A DNA stretch of 64,000 nucleotides from CAZTDU01 sp964617355 (GTDB lineage Bacteria > Pseudomonadota > Gammaproteobacteria > Burkholderiales > SG8-39), in assembly GCA_964617355.1 (NCBI GenBank), contig CAZTXP010000037.1, positions 7,055-71,054 of the forward strand. Direction: 5' to 3'. Position 1 is the stretch's first letter; each line of letters begins with the position of its first letter. The notes beneath the pieces are model-generated. The model did no database searches. It worked only from the letters and a program-made list of their open reading frames with translations, and was not told the origin of the DNA. A program made the position numbers and the translations under genes. Shown in pieces: positions 40,729-48,106 of the stretch.

Positions 40729-41346
40729 CTACGGCCGCCACGACGCCACGACCTCGCCCGCGACCCTGCGCGCGCCCGCGACCCCGCCGTGCTTGTCGTA
40801 GAACCACGCCGCAACCAGCAGCCCCTTCCGGTGCGCCACCGCGTACAGGTGCGCCGGCTCCTCGTACGTGCCGAGCCAGCCGGAGCGACGCACCGCGAGC
40901 TGGCGCGTGCGCTCGGGGCCGTCCGGCCCGTCGGCGCGCTCGATCGGGAAGTGCTTCTCCTTGCCGTCCCAGCGCTGGCCCGGGATCTCGGAGGCCGCGC
41001 TCCAGAGGGTCGACAGCGCGGCGCCCGCCTGCTGCACGAAGCGGTCCAGCGACGCGAAGCGCGCCGGCAAACCGACCGCGAGCATGCCATCGCAATCCGG
41101 ATGCCCCGACAGCGTCGAGTCCCAGTTGCGATACGCCACCAGCGCATCGGGGGCGCGGTCCGCGTAGTTCGGATAGCTCGTCTTCACCAGGAACGGCGAG
41201 GGCACCGCCACCGACCCGCCGCCCGGCAGCGCTGCGCGCGATTGCGCGAAGGCGAGCGGCGCGAACGGGATTCCGGCAAGCGCGAGGAGCAGCGAGCGGC
41301 GAGAATGGTTCAGAAGATGCCGCGGACCGGCACGCTCGGCGCTCAC
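40729..41346 (-). CDS. Hypothetical exported protein
   Basis: A 205-aa protein with a GTG start and a twin-arginine-like signal (HSRRSLLLALAGIPFAPLAFAQ) ending near residue 35. The mature part contains LVAYRNWDSTLSGHPDCDGM, WDGKEKHFPIE and a C-terminal LVAAWFYDKHGGVAG. No family was recognised. Its start overlaps the RHH gene upstream by four bases, though the two products have no obvious relation. Confidence 0.65.
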   Translation of the reverse strand: MSAERAGPRHLLNHSRRSLLLALAGIPFAPLAFAQSRAALPGGGSVAVPSPFLVKTSYPNYADRAPDALVAYRNWDSTLSGHPDCDGMLAVGLPARFASLDRFVQQAGAALSTLWSAASEIPGQRWDGKEKHFPIERADGPDGPERTRQLAVRRSGWLGTYEEPAHLYAVAHRKGLLVAAWFYDKHGGVAGARRVAGEVVASWRP

Positions 41347-41594
41347 GCCTTCGCGCGCGGCCGAACCGCCCTGCCGACCTGGGCACGCAGGCTGTCGAAG
41401 TACATCGCGCCAGCAGGCACGGACGACGTGGAGCGCACGCCCGCCAGCAACAGGTCACGCAATTGCTGCCGTTGTTGCTCGCGAAGGAGCAACTCCCTCA
41501 CGTAACCGCTACGCGTGCCATAGCCCCGCTCGCCGACCGCCTTGTCGATGAAGGTCTTGAGCGAATCGGGCAAGGATATGTTCAGCCTGACCAT
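41343..41594 (-). CDS. Ribbon-helix-helix (ParD/CopG-like) antitoxin, no toxin adjacent
   Basis: An 83-aa protein whose first 45 residues (VRLNISLPDSLKTFIDKAVGERGYGTRSGYVRELLL) form an RHH DNA-binding domain of the ParD type. The C-terminal tail would normally bind a ParE toxin. The next gene downstream encodes an exported protein instead of ParE, so this is an orphan antitoxin or a regulator of its neighbour. Cytoplasmic DNA-binding dimer by family. Confidence 0.8.
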   Translation of the reverse strand: MVRLNISLPDSLKTFIDKAVGERGYGTRSGYVRELLLREQQRQQLRDLLLAGVRSTSSVPAGAMYFDSLRAQVGRAVRPRAKA

Positions 41595-41695
41595 CGGGAA
41601 AGCCTAGGCGTCTCGGCGAATTCTGGCAACACCAAGCCCGCAAGGCCCGCGCAATAGCCCACCCGCACTCAAGAATCCGTCGCCAGCGCCGACAG

Positions 41696-41971
41696 CTAGA
41701 CCGACTTGCCCAGCACGTCCGCCATGCGCGTCTGCCAGCCGGGGCCCGTGGCCTTCCAGCGCGCGAGCGTCTCGGGCGGCAGGCGAAGGCTGATGGCGAC
41801 CTTGGCGTCGTGCGATTTCGGCCGCCCCCGCGGCTTGAGCATCGCGGCGGCCGCGCGCGCGCCGAAGATCCGGGGCAGCACGTCCCTCGCAGGCCGCGCC
41901 TCCGCGATCATCTTCGCGGTCCACTCCGGATTCTTCCGCAGGGACTTCCTAGGACTGGAGCGCTTCTTCAT
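41696..41971 (-). CDS. brnA: BrnA-type antitoxin
   Basis: A 91-aa antitoxin beginning MKKRSSPRKSLRKNPEW. The C-terminal RHH part is KVAISLRLPPETLARWKATGPGWQTRMADVL, characteristic of BrnA. It overlaps the 3' end of the BrnT gene by 23 bp, the usual toxin-first order. BrnA neutralises BrnT and represses the operon by binding a palindrome; one lies just upstream of brnT at 42223-42240. Confidence 0.87.
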   Translation of the reverse strand: MKKRSSPRKSLRKNPEWTAKMIAEARPARDVLPRIFGARAAAAMLKPRGRPKSHDAKVAISLRLPPETLARWKATGPGWQTRMADVLGKSV

Positions 41972-42218
41972 ATCGCCTGACCTCACGCTTGTTGGCCTTG
42001 CGCAGGCTGATCACCCGGGGCCTGCCCTCGCGCGGCGTGAAAACCACGCTGTGCAGCCGGTCGCCGATGAACCCGAGCACGCAATACCGCCGCTCGCCGT
42101 AGTCCTTGCGCCGGTCTTCCCAGATTAGCGCCGTGGACCAGTCGAGTTCCGCGGCAAGATCCAGCGAAAGGCCGCGCTGCTCGAGATTGCGGCGCTCCTT
42201 CTCCGGATCCTTGTCCAC
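41949..42218 (-). CDS. brnT: BrnT-type ribonuclease toxin
   Basis: An 89-aa type II toxin with GTG start (MDKDPEKERRNLEQRGLSLD). The RelE-like fold is indicated by LDWSTALIWEDRRKDYGERRYCVLGFIGDRLHSVVFTPR and RVISLRKANKREVRRYEEAL; the Arg and Glu residues in these blocks correspond to conserved BrnT positions. It cleaves RNA when freed from BrnA, according to family knowledge. Its promoter region is sharply AT-rich. Confidence 0.87.
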   Translation of the reverse strand: MDKDPEKERRNLEQRGLSLDLAAELDWSTALIWEDRRKDYGERRYCVLGFIGDRLHSVVFTPREGRPRVISLRKANKREVRRYEEALQS

Positions 42219-42222
42219 CGAT

Positions 42223-42240
42223 TAATTGTATATACGATTA
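42223..42240. promoter_or_regulatory. Palindromic operator of the brnTA operon
   Basis: The 18-bp sequence TAATTGTATATACGATTA is palindromic around GTATATAC with a single mismatched pair. It ends 5 bp upstream of the brnT GTG start and overlaps the expected promoter. BrnA-type RHH antitoxins bind such palindromes for autorepression. Confidence 0.6.
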
Positions 42241-42254
42241 TTCAGCGCCGCAAG

Positions 42255-42683
42255 CTACGCCGCACCCGCCGGCCTTGGCGGCGGCGGCTGCGCCTCGAAA
42301 CGCTGCAGCGAAGCGTCCATGCACGCCCACGCGGGCGCGCTGGCGCTCCAGATGTTGGCGACGGGCCGCACCGACGAGGGATCGTCCAGCGTGCCGACGC
42401 GCACCACCACGAACCCCGGATAGCCGGGCGACTCGGCGAAGAGGTGGCAGCCGCAGCGCGAGCAGAAGCGCCGCCGCACCGCGTTGCCGCTCTCCGCGGG
42501 GCGCACGAGCTCGGTCATCGGCCCCGACACCTCGAGCGCGCTCGCCGGGAACACCGCGTTCACGGTGCCGTTGGCCGCGATGCGCTGGCAATCGCGGCAC
42601 CAGCACACGCGCGCGCCCACCGGATCGGCCGTCAATCGATAGCGCACTTCACCGCAAAGGCAACCACCGGTACGGTCCATCAT
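42255..42683 (-). CDS. GFA (glutathione-dependent formaldehyde-activating enzyme/CENP-V) family zinc protein
   Basis: A 142-aa protein, started at MMDRTGG after CAGGAG. The zinc knuckles of the GFA fold are GGCLCGEVRY, RVCWCRDCQRIAA and FCSRCGCHLFAES. Members bind two zinc ions; only some act on glutathione adducts of formaldehyde. The convergent or neighbouring TA genes give no functional clue. It is the usual length for the family. Confidence 0.9.
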   Translation of the reverse strand: MMDRTGGCLCGEVRYRLTADPVGARVCWCRDCQRIAANGTVNAVFPASALEVSGPMTELVRPAESGNAVRRRFCSRCGCHLFAESPGYPGFVVVRVGTLDDPSSVRPVANIWSASAPAWACMDASLQRFEAQPPPPRPAGAA

Positions 42684-42727
42684 GGGGACTCCTGTCGATG
42701 AACGCTCGTTGACGACGCGGCCGCGGA

Positions 42728-43141
42728 CTACGGCTTCGCCCCGCCCTTCAGCTCCGCCACGCGCTTGGCTTCCTCCTTGCGGATGCGATCCATCATCGCC
42801 GCATCCGGATCCTTCCAGCCGGCGCCGCCCGCGCGCGCCATGTGCACGACCGCGCGCGCGAATTCCTCGAGCGCGAGATCCTGCCGGCCGCCCCTGGGCG
42901 GCATGGCGCGAAGGCCGACCCACGCGTGCGCGGTGAGCACGGGCTGCCCTTCCTTGATCAGCGGCGCCCACGCCTTGCGATCGCCGAACTTCGGCGCGCC
43001 GGCCACGCCGGCGGCATGGCAGGCCGAGCAGGTCTGGGCATACACCTGCTCGCCGGACTTCAATGCCTGAGCGCCCGCGACCAGCGGGCTGCCGAGCGCG
43101 AGGGCGAGGATCGTGAAGCGTCGGGGGAAGTCGTGCGTCAT
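42728..43141 (-). CDS. c-type cytochrome (cytochrome c5 family)
   Basis: A 137-aa exported cytochrome. The signal peptide runs to about AGAQA (residue 26). The heme-binding motif is CSACH in YAQTCSACHAAG, and the distal Met ligand is in LRAMPPRGG. KFGDRKAWAPLI and EFARAVVHMARAGG match cytochrome c5. The C-terminal extension of about 30 charged residues (MMDRIRKEEAKRVAELKGG) is unusual. It carries electrons in the periplasm; partner oxidase not in view. Confidence 0.9.
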   Translation of the reverse strand: MTHDFPRRFTILALALGSPLVAGAQALKSGEQVYAQTCSACHAAGVAGAPKFGDRKAWAPLIKEGQPVLTAHAWVGLRAMPPRGGRQDLALEEFARAVVHMARAGGAGWKDPDAAMMDRIRKEEAKRVAELKGGAKP

Positions 43142-43209
43142 GGTTGCGTTGCCCTTTGCGTGCAGTGCCGCTCGAACCGGAAGGAGCGCAATTCTAAGGC
43201 GCGGCGACC

Positions 43210-43497
43210 TCAGGCCGCCCACAGCGCCCCGACCACCAGGAGCGTCGCCGCCACGCCGGCCAGCGGCGAGAGCAGCAGCGCCCTGCGCCGCGCGGCGAGT
43301 ACCGGCCGGCCGAGGAACGCGAGAAACGGCAAGCCCAGGAACGCCGGTGCGCCCGACGCGAGCCCGAACCACACCCCGAACAGGGCCTCGTTGTACGCAG
43401 GATCGGGCGGCGCGACGAACCACCACGCGCAGAAATACATCATCAAGCCGCACGCGAGCGAGGCCCACGCGAAGGCGAGCCAGCGGATCAGCGACAT
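43210..43497 (-). CDS. Small membrane protein, hypothetical
   Basis: A 95-aa integral membrane protein, started at MSLIRWLAFAWASLACGLMM because GGGGGAGGG precedes it at a suitable distance. Three hydrophobic segments are seen (about residues 4-27, 45-60 and 72-94). No family was recognised. It follows the Ivy-like gene on the same strand by 29 bp. Confidence 0.65.
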   Translation of the reverse strand: MSLIRWLAFAWASLACGLMMYFCAWWFVAPPDPAYNEALFGVWFGLASGAPAFLGLPFLAFLGRPVLAARRRALLLSPLAGVAATLLVVGALWAA

Positions 43498-43526
43498 CGC
43501 AACCGGCCCTCCCCCCTGCACGACGC

Positions 43527-43934
43527 TCAGTCGCGCACGGCGGCGCGCAGCGCGGCCTTCTGCGCGTCGTCGGGATTGCCGAAGAAGCGCTCATTCTTGC
43601 CGTCGCGCACCAGCAATCCCCAGGCCTTCGCGCCGTCGGCCGTGAACAGCACGAAGAAGCGGTTGTCGCCGCAGTCGTGCGTCTTGCACACGTTGCCGAC
43701 GTAGTGCGCCGCGCCGCCCACCGTGACGCGCTTGCCCGGCGACGAAGGGCCGTCCTTGGTCTTCGCGTACCGCGCGAGCCACGCATCCACGCCCTTCTCG
43801 CCCGCGAGCATCGCGTTCCACGACTTGAGGTACGCCGGCTTGGCGAGGACGTCGAAGAGGTACTCCTGCGCGAGCGCGACGGTCGACGCGAAGGCGAGCG
43901 GGAGGCAGAGCGCGAGGCGGGTGCGAAGGGTCAT
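43527..43934 (-). CDS. Probable lysozyme inhibitor, Ivy family
   Basis: A 135-aa periplasmic protein. The signal peptide MTLRTRLALCLPLAFASTVALAQ is followed by LFDVLAKPAYLKSWNAMLAGEKG. The key block is GNVCKTHDCGDNRFFVLFTADG. Ivy proteins carry CKPHDC, with a disulfide-closed loop and a His that plugs the lysozyme active site; here Pro is Thr but Cys-Lys-x-His-Asp-Cys is kept. It would protect peptidoglycan from c-type lysozyme. Assignment rests on this motif and length. Confidence 0.8.
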   Translation of the reverse strand: MTLRTRLALCLPLAFASTVALAQEYLFDVLAKPAYLKSWNAMLAGEKGVDAWLARYAKTKDGPSSPGKRVTVGGAAHYVGNVCKTHDCGDNRFFVLFTADGAKAWGLLVRDGKNERFFGNPDDAQKAALRAAVRD

Positions 43935-44030
43935 GGTGGCGTGGACCGTGGAAGGTTGAAAGCTTGCGTGAGCGGGGAATCGAGATACCGACTGTACCGG
44001 ATGAATAAGGCTGCTGCGGCCCACCCTTCG

Positions 44031-44303
44031 TCAATGCACCAGCCCGATGATCCACGACAGGAACTTGTAGAACGTGATCGTCAGCGCCACGAAGCCGGCG
44101 AGCACCCACGCGAACTTGTAGATCGTCCAGTCGGGCGTCCAGCCGAACACGAGGAGCCAGGGCTCGCGTGCTGCCTCTTCGTAGTCGTCCTGCGCGCTGC
44201 GCGCGAACGCCACCAGCGCCGGCCAGATCACCACGCACGCGAGCGCCAGCGCCACGCCGAGCAGCACCGGATGGTCGAAGAAATCGTCGAGGGTCTGGCT
44301 CAT
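44031..44303 (-). CDS. Small two-helix membrane protein, hypothetical
   Basis: A 90-aa protein starting MSQTLDDFFDHPVLLGVALALACVV. Two membrane segments (about residues 13-34 and 62-84) flank a charged loop (SAQDDYEEAAREPW). It is paired with another small membrane protein upstream by 19 bp. No family was recognised. Confidence 0.65.
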   Translation of the reverse strand: MSQTLDDFFDHPVLLGVALALACVVIWPALVAFARSAQDDYEEAAREPWLLVFGWTPDWTIYKFAWVLAGFVALTITFYKFLSWIIGLVH

Positions 44304-44322
44304 GCCCGCGCGGCCGCCCCTG

Positions 44323-44625
44323 TCAGAGCCACCACGTGTAGAAGAACACGCGCGGGTCGAAGCGATGCCGCAGCCAGGCGCTGAGCGCGCCGACGGCCGT
44401 CGAGACGATCGCGACGACGAGAACCAGCCCGAGCCACGAGTCCAATGCGTCGCTCAGCCACAACGTGCGCAGCCGGAGATCCCATTTCATCCAGATCCAC
44501 ACGCCCATGATCGCGCCGAGGATCGCCCCCATCCCGCCGAAGATCGCGACGTCGTGGCGGCGCTCTCGCTGCTTGTAGGCCTCGGCGGCTTCTTCGCCTG
44601 GGGTCACCGAGCTAGCGTCCGTCAA
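44323..44625 (-). CDS. Small two-helix membrane protein, hypothetical
   Basis: A 100-aa protein with a charged N-terminus (GEEAAEAYKQRERRHD) and two membrane segments (about residues 27-46 and 62-84). The end RHRFDPRVFFYTWWL may be amphipathic. It probably works with the next small membrane protein in the same transcript. No known family recognised. Confidence 0.62.
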   Translation of the reverse strand: MTDASSVTPGEEAAEAYKQRERRHDVAIFGGMGAILGAIMGVWIWMKWDLRLRTLWLSDALDSWLGLVLVVAIVSTAVGALSAWLRHRFDPRVFFYTWWL

Positions 44626-44681
44626 TCAGCACGAGAATCAGGATTGGCAGGGCGACCAGCCCCCCCGAGGGACACGCCTGG

Positions 44682-45197
44682 CTATCGCAGGCGCAACACA
44701 CTGCCGGCCTTTACGTGGATGTGATGCGTGTCCTCGCGCCCGCGGCGCGCCGCGACGAAGCGAAGCACGGTATCTTCATTGAAGGACACCGACGCGAGCT
44801 CCTGGAAGAACGGGGCACCGAACGTTTGCACGGTTACCGTCGTGCCGCCCTGCAGCTTCGTGAACTGGGTGCCGAACGAATGTGAATACCAGTCCCAGCT
44901 GAAATCGTCCTCGGACCGGCCGGATACCAGCCCGAACCCCGTCAGCCGGGGTTCACGGAAGACTCGCGCGCCGATCCAGAAGCCCTTTTCGAGTTCTATG
45001 GATTTCTCGACGATCTCCATTCCGTCGCGCACGTACGGCTTCGCCACGACGTCGGCAATCGAGTAAGTCCTGACCCCACTGGCAATGGACTTCGGACCGT
45101 CGCGCTGGAGTTCGAAAATCTCGTAGGCGATCGTCTCGGTCTGTGCGAACGCCGTCCCCGCGCAGAACGAGGCCAATAGCACGAGCGCTCGAATCAC
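44682..45197 (-). CDS. Hypothetical exported protein
   Basis: A 171-aa protein with a signal peptide (MIRALVLLASFCAGTAFAQ). The mature chain is mostly beta-strand-like: TIAYEIFELQRDGPKSIASGVRTYS, WDWYSHSFGTQFTKLQGG, VTVQTFGAPFFQELASVSF. It ends HHIHVKAGSVLRLR. No family recognised. It stands alone between small membrane protein genes and a lipoprotein gene, all on the minus strand. Confidence 0.68.
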   Translation of the reverse strand: MIRALVLLASFCAGTAFAQTETIAYEIFELQRDGPKSIASGVRTYSIADVVAKPYVRDGMEIVEKSIELEKGFWIGARVFREPRLTGFGLVSGRSEDDFSWDWYSHSFGTQFTKLQGGTTVTVQTFGAPFFQELASVSFNEDTVLRFVAARRGREDTHHIHVKAGSVLRLR

Positions 45198-45230
45198 GTG
45201 GCTTGACCTTAGCGGAATGCCGGCAAGCGA

Positions 45231-45542
45231 CTACTGCTCGACGACGAAGGAAATCACGACTTGCCGCGGCGTTTGCTTGAACTCGGCTATGACCGCGGCC
45301 TTCGACTTCGCGGCAATGTCCGCTAGCGGCACGTTTGGCGGAATTCCCATGAATGTCACGGTTACGGAAGTGAGAGATCCGTTATGCCAGTTGAAGCCCG
45401 TGGCGGACTTGACCCCCAACGCCTTCTCCAAGCTTTCGGAAACGGCCTTCGAGTGCGCCACGCCTTCCTTGAGGCTGTCGATCGGGCCGCAACCAGGAAG
45501 TACCGCCAACGCGACCAGGAGAACGACGGCACAGGCTTTCAT
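45231..45542 (-). CDS. Hypothetical lipoprotein
   Basis: A 103-aa lipoprotein: MKACAVVLLVALAVLPGCG has a lipobox LPGC at Cys18. The mature part contains GVAHSKAVSESLEKALGVKSATGFNWHNG and ends ISFVVEQ. No family recognised. An ATG 12 bp upstream (MGAP) is an alternative start but lacks a convincing ribosome binding site. The 280 bp to its right hold no convincing gene. Confidence 0.68.
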   Translation of the reverse strand: MKACAVVLLVALAVLPGCGPIDSLKEGVAHSKAVSESLEKALGVKSATGFNWHNGSLTSVTVTFMGIPPNVPLADIAAKSKAAVIAEFKQTPRQVVISFVVEQ

Positions 45543-45823
45543 CGGAGCCCCCATTCGAAGCGAGAGGTAACGAGATCAGGCCAAGCCTCGGCCAGTTCGA
45601 CCCTGCGTCGGCAAGCATATAGGCGCCGATGAAAAGATTCACTGGTACAAATCACCATCGGCCGGACTTTGGTCTCCGTCCATCAGGCGGCTTTCGGAAC
45701 CCGTCACGGCTGATTCCTGAGGCACGTCGCGTAGAAGGGCGACTGCGCCACGCCCTATCTAGAACAACGTCGACGCCGCGCGCGAATGCTGTGTCCGGGC
45801 CGACGATATCGAAGCATCCATGG

Positions 45824-46273
45824 TCATGCCGGATCCCGCGTGTACACGATGAACCCAAGATGCTTCGCCACCTTGTCGTACAGCGCGCGCCCGGCCACGT
45901 TGCCGACCTGCGTCTGCCAGTACACCCGCTGCGCGCCCGCGGCCCGCGCCTCCGCGTACACGCCCTCGATCAGCGCCCGCCCGACACCGGCGCCACGACG
46001 ATCCGGGCGAGTGAAGAGATCCTGCAGGTAGCAGACCGGCTCGATCTTCGTCGTGCTGCGATGGAAGAGATAGTGCACGAGGCCCACCAGCCGCCCCTCC
46101 GACTCCGCCACCAGCGCGAACACCGGCTCCGCCGGATCGAAGAACCGCTCCCACGTCGCCGCCGTGATCGCCTCCGGCAGCGCCGTCTCCCCGGCGCGGC
46201 CGTAGAACGCGTTGTAGCCGTCCCAGAGGGGGCGCCACTCGGAGTAGTCAGCGCGGGCGATAGATCGGATCAC
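45824..46273 (-). CDS. GNAT family N-acetyltransferase
   Basis: A 149-aa acetyltransferase. IRSIARADYSEWRPLWDGYNAFY is typical for the N-terminus of this GNAT branch. The acetyl-CoA-binding motif A reads LQDLFTRPDRRGAGVGRALIEG (Q/RxxGxG/A type). The end YDKVAKHLGFIVY is motif B. The substrate is an unidentified amine. Its start overlaps the preceding gene of the low-GC region by four bases, so it may be co-translated with it or mark the left edge of the cassette cluster. Confidence 0.88.
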   Translation of the reverse strand: MIRSIARADYSEWRPLWDGYNAFYGRAGETALPEAITAATWERFFDPAEPVFALVAESEGRLVGLVHYLFHRSTTKIEPVCYLQDLFTRPDRRGAGVGRALIEGVYAEARAAGAQRVYWQTQVGNVAGRALYDKVAKHLGFIVYTRDPA

Positions 46274-46860
46274 GATGGAAGCAGGCCGTTGTCTGAGGAA
46301 CGTTCAACTCCGCCAATCGAAGCCCCTGCAGCGATGGGTTGGGCCTGAGCTTCGAGAGTACGAACCAACATCCCTGCGCCAGTTAGCTGCCCGAGGAGAA
46401 TTGCGATGTCCGATCGAAACCTCTCCGCCATGGCCTCCCTATCGCTTGGGTCAATCTCAGGATCGTTAAGCAACGGCGCCAATTCCTTGCGAAGGCTCAG
46501 AAACCGAATGACACGATCCCTAAGCTTGGGGCTATCAAGTTTATGCGCCAGATCGTTCCGTATCGAGTTCAAGGCGTCGATTAGTGGCCACAGGCCCGTC
46601 CATACAATGTGTCCAGAAAGCGCCCGCGCGACCCTCGCTTTGACGAAGAAGCCGATCTCGATTCCGTTCAGGTGTTCTGGTTGTCTACAGTAGAAGCGGA
46701 TCAGATCATCGAGCGCCTCGTCTGCGAGCAGATGCCCTTTCAGGGCTATGAGGATGAGGTCCTTTCCAAGGGGCAAATGCGTCCGTACCCGCTCAATGCG
46801 AATCTCCGCTTCCGCATCGATCTGAAGTGGAACCCTGTCAGACACTGATTTCAGGTCCAA
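46270..46860 (-). CDS. MltR/HEPN-like helical protein, probable cassette gene
   Basis: An all-helical protein of up to 196 aa. It has LGKDLILIALKGHLLADEALDDLI and EIGFFVKARVARAL near the N-terminus, then LIDALNSIRNDLAHKLDSP. This layout resembles MltR and DUF4145-type domains; R101-NDLA-H106 also fits the Rx4-6H motif of HEPN ribonucleases. The TTG start given lies inside an attC-like core GTTGGAC; a GTG 15 bp downstream (46845) may be the true start. The sequence is visibly richer in A/T than the main genome, which fits acquisition as a cassette. Confidence 0.6.
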   Translation of the reverse strand: MDLKSVSDRVPLQIDAEAEIRIERVRTHLPLGKDLILIALKGHLLADEALDDLIRFYCRQPEHLNGIEIGFFVKARVARALSGHIVWTGLWPLIDALNSIRNDLAHKLDSPKLRDRVIRFLSLRKELAPLLNDPEIDPSDREAMAERFRSDIAILLGQLTGAGMLVRTLEAQAQPIAAGASIGGVERSSDNGLLPS

Positions 46861-46945
46861 CGTCCACGGCCGCCAGCGCGCGCAAGGTGTGACGACTCAC
46901 GATGTACGTCGCTCGCACGCACGTCCGAGTGGGTCGTGTTGCTAA
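46855..46945. repeat. Degenerate attC-like site
   Basis: Located between two genes. The left end is GTCCAAC (46855-46861), a perfect RYYYAAC core. No good GTTRRRY partner is found near 46940 (GTTGCTA). The intervening DNA is rich in GCGCGC-type palindromes like the better sites in this array. Low confidence on its right end. Confidence 0.35.
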
Positions 46946-46976
46946 ACCGCAGGTTCAGTCGCCTCTGGCTCATAGC

Positions 46977-47339
46977 TCAGCGCGGCTCGCGCCAACCATT
47001 AAGTCGTCCGCCGAGGAAGTCCGCACTACCGCCCCTGGGGTAAGTCCACAAGGTTAGAGACGAGCTGGCATCGACCCTCTGTGGTTCGCCCAAGATGGAA
47101 CGCACGTCGCTCTCCGTCATTCCGCGCCTAAGGGAGCGCCAGCTCTCCATTTGCCGCCAGCCGTCCGACTGACCAGGCACGGGCTTAGGGGCACTAGAGG
47201 GAGACGCGGGATACGTACCTTGCTTCTCAAGTTGCTCTACGCGACGTTCAAGGTCGCGAACGCGATCATCGAGGGACTGCGCAGACGCTACGGCGCAGAA
47301 CACCGTGCCCAGAACGATGCCAGCTAGACGCTCAATCAT
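46977..47339 (-). CDS. Exported coiled-coil protein with BamE/SmpA-like end, probable cassette gene
   Basis: A 120-aa protein started at MIERLAGIVLGTVFCAVASAQ, a signal peptide. A short coiled coil (LDDRVRDLERRVEQLEKQ) and a Ser/Pro link follow. The last 50 residues (LRRGMTESDVRSILGEPQRVD) resemble the SmpA/BamE repeat found in small outer-membrane proteins. The start lies 22 bp after the core GTTAAGC of an attC site on the coding strand, the normal position of a cassette gene. Confidence 0.7.
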   Translation of the reverse strand: MIERLAGIVLGTVFCAVASAQSLDDRVRDLERRVEQLEKQGTYPASPSSAPKPVPGQSDGWRQMESWRSLRRGMTESDVRSILGEPQRVDASSSLTLWTYPRGGSADFLGGRLNGWREPR

Positions 47340-47360
47340 CCTGAACCCCCGTTCTATGCA

Positions 47361-47459
47361 GCTTAACGTTCGCCATGACCGGATGCCGGCGCGCAAAGCG
47401 CGACGAGTACCCAAGAGCGGCTACACTTTTGTGCGCTCCGGTAGATTGCCGGGTTATGC
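47361..47459. repeat. Integron attC-like site (99 bp)
   Basis: The left end is GCTTAAC (47361-47367), matching RYYYAAC. The right end is GTTATGC (47453-47459), matching GTTRRRY except one base. The interior has CGCGC-TTT-GCGCG (minus strand) as terminal hairpin. The stop codon of the minus-strand gene to the right lies in the right core, and the gene to the left starts just past the left core, exactly as for cassettes. Confidence 0.7.
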
Positions 47460-48056
47460 CGCCGTTTCATAGGTCGACCTATAGGCCTCCCGTAGTTTGA
47501 TCGCGAGATCGTTAGATTTGACCACCGATGCAATTCCTACCCCTGCCAGCAACGACAGCGTCGCGGATGACGTGAGCAGACCGGCGACATGCGCCGGTTT
47601 GTAGCTCTGAACAATCTCGTCCCTTGTAGTTCTCGCCATTACTTGAATGATTCCACCGTGAGTGAAGTCACAGAGATTCCGCCACAACTTGCTCTTCATC
47701 CTCCGGAGCTCGCCACGGGTGAAAGCCTCCCGCGCTTCCAGTTGCTGGATCAAAACTCCTGATTTAGGCGGCTCAGAACCCCGGAGGAAGTTGGCGATCT
47801 CTCGGTCCGACGCACAGAGGTGATACCACGCCCCTCGCAGGTACGCCTCAAACTCTGGGCGGAAAAGTGCGAAGGCCGATCCGCATAGGTCATGCTCAAC
47901 TAAGGTGTGAATTGCAGTGTAGTGCTCAATAGCCAGATGATGCAGTGACGCTGACACACGGGCCCGGTTCGTTGTGGAGAAACTGACGCCGTCGATCAAT
48001 GACGTCGACTCCATCATCCAACGTAGCGACTTTTTGAATGCGTCGTCAAGCGGCAT
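47454..48056 (-). CDS. Hypothetical helical protein (DUF5677/DUF6988-like), probable cassette gene
   Basis: A 200-aa mostly helical protein. SASLHHLAIEHYTAIHTLVEHDLCGSAFALFRPEFEAYLRGAWYHL resembles DUF5677/6988-type families. KSKLWRNLCDFTHGGIIQV follows, with a hydrophobic C-terminal helix (GLLTSSATLSLLAGVGIASVV). It has no recognised activity. The stop lies inside the adjacent attC core. Codon use is less GC-biased than in flanking chromosomal genes. Confidence 0.65.
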   Translation of the reverse strand: MPLDDAFKKSLRWMMESTSLIDGVSFSTTNRARVSASLHHLAIEHYTAIHTLVEHDLCGSAFALFRPEFEAYLRGAWYHLCASDREIANFLRGSEPPKSGVLIQQLEAREAFTRGELRRMKSKLWRNLCDFTHGGIIQVMARTTRDEIVQSYKPAHVAGLLTSSATLSLLAGVGIASVVKSNDLAIKLREAYRSTYETAA

Positions 48057-48106
48057 AGCGTCAACGCTGAGGCGCGCGCCGGTCTTTGCGCGTCGCCTCC
48101 GACGCT
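48057..48106. repeat. Imperfect palindrome between cassette genes, attC-like geometry
   Basis: Three nested arm pairs: AGCGTC/GACGCT, GAGGCG/CGCCTC and CGCGC/GCGCG. There is one unpaired T at 48093 between two paired boxes and a loop CCGGTCTTT. The paired-box layout with a single extra-helical base resembles a folded attC, but clear RYYYAAC/GTTRRRY ends are missing. Confidence 0.45.

Noticed and set aside
45652..45858. Small minus-strand open frame in the 45555-45823 gap
   Set aside because: It has no ribosome binding site, no family resemblance, and overlaps the GNAT gene end; the gap is treated as noncoding.
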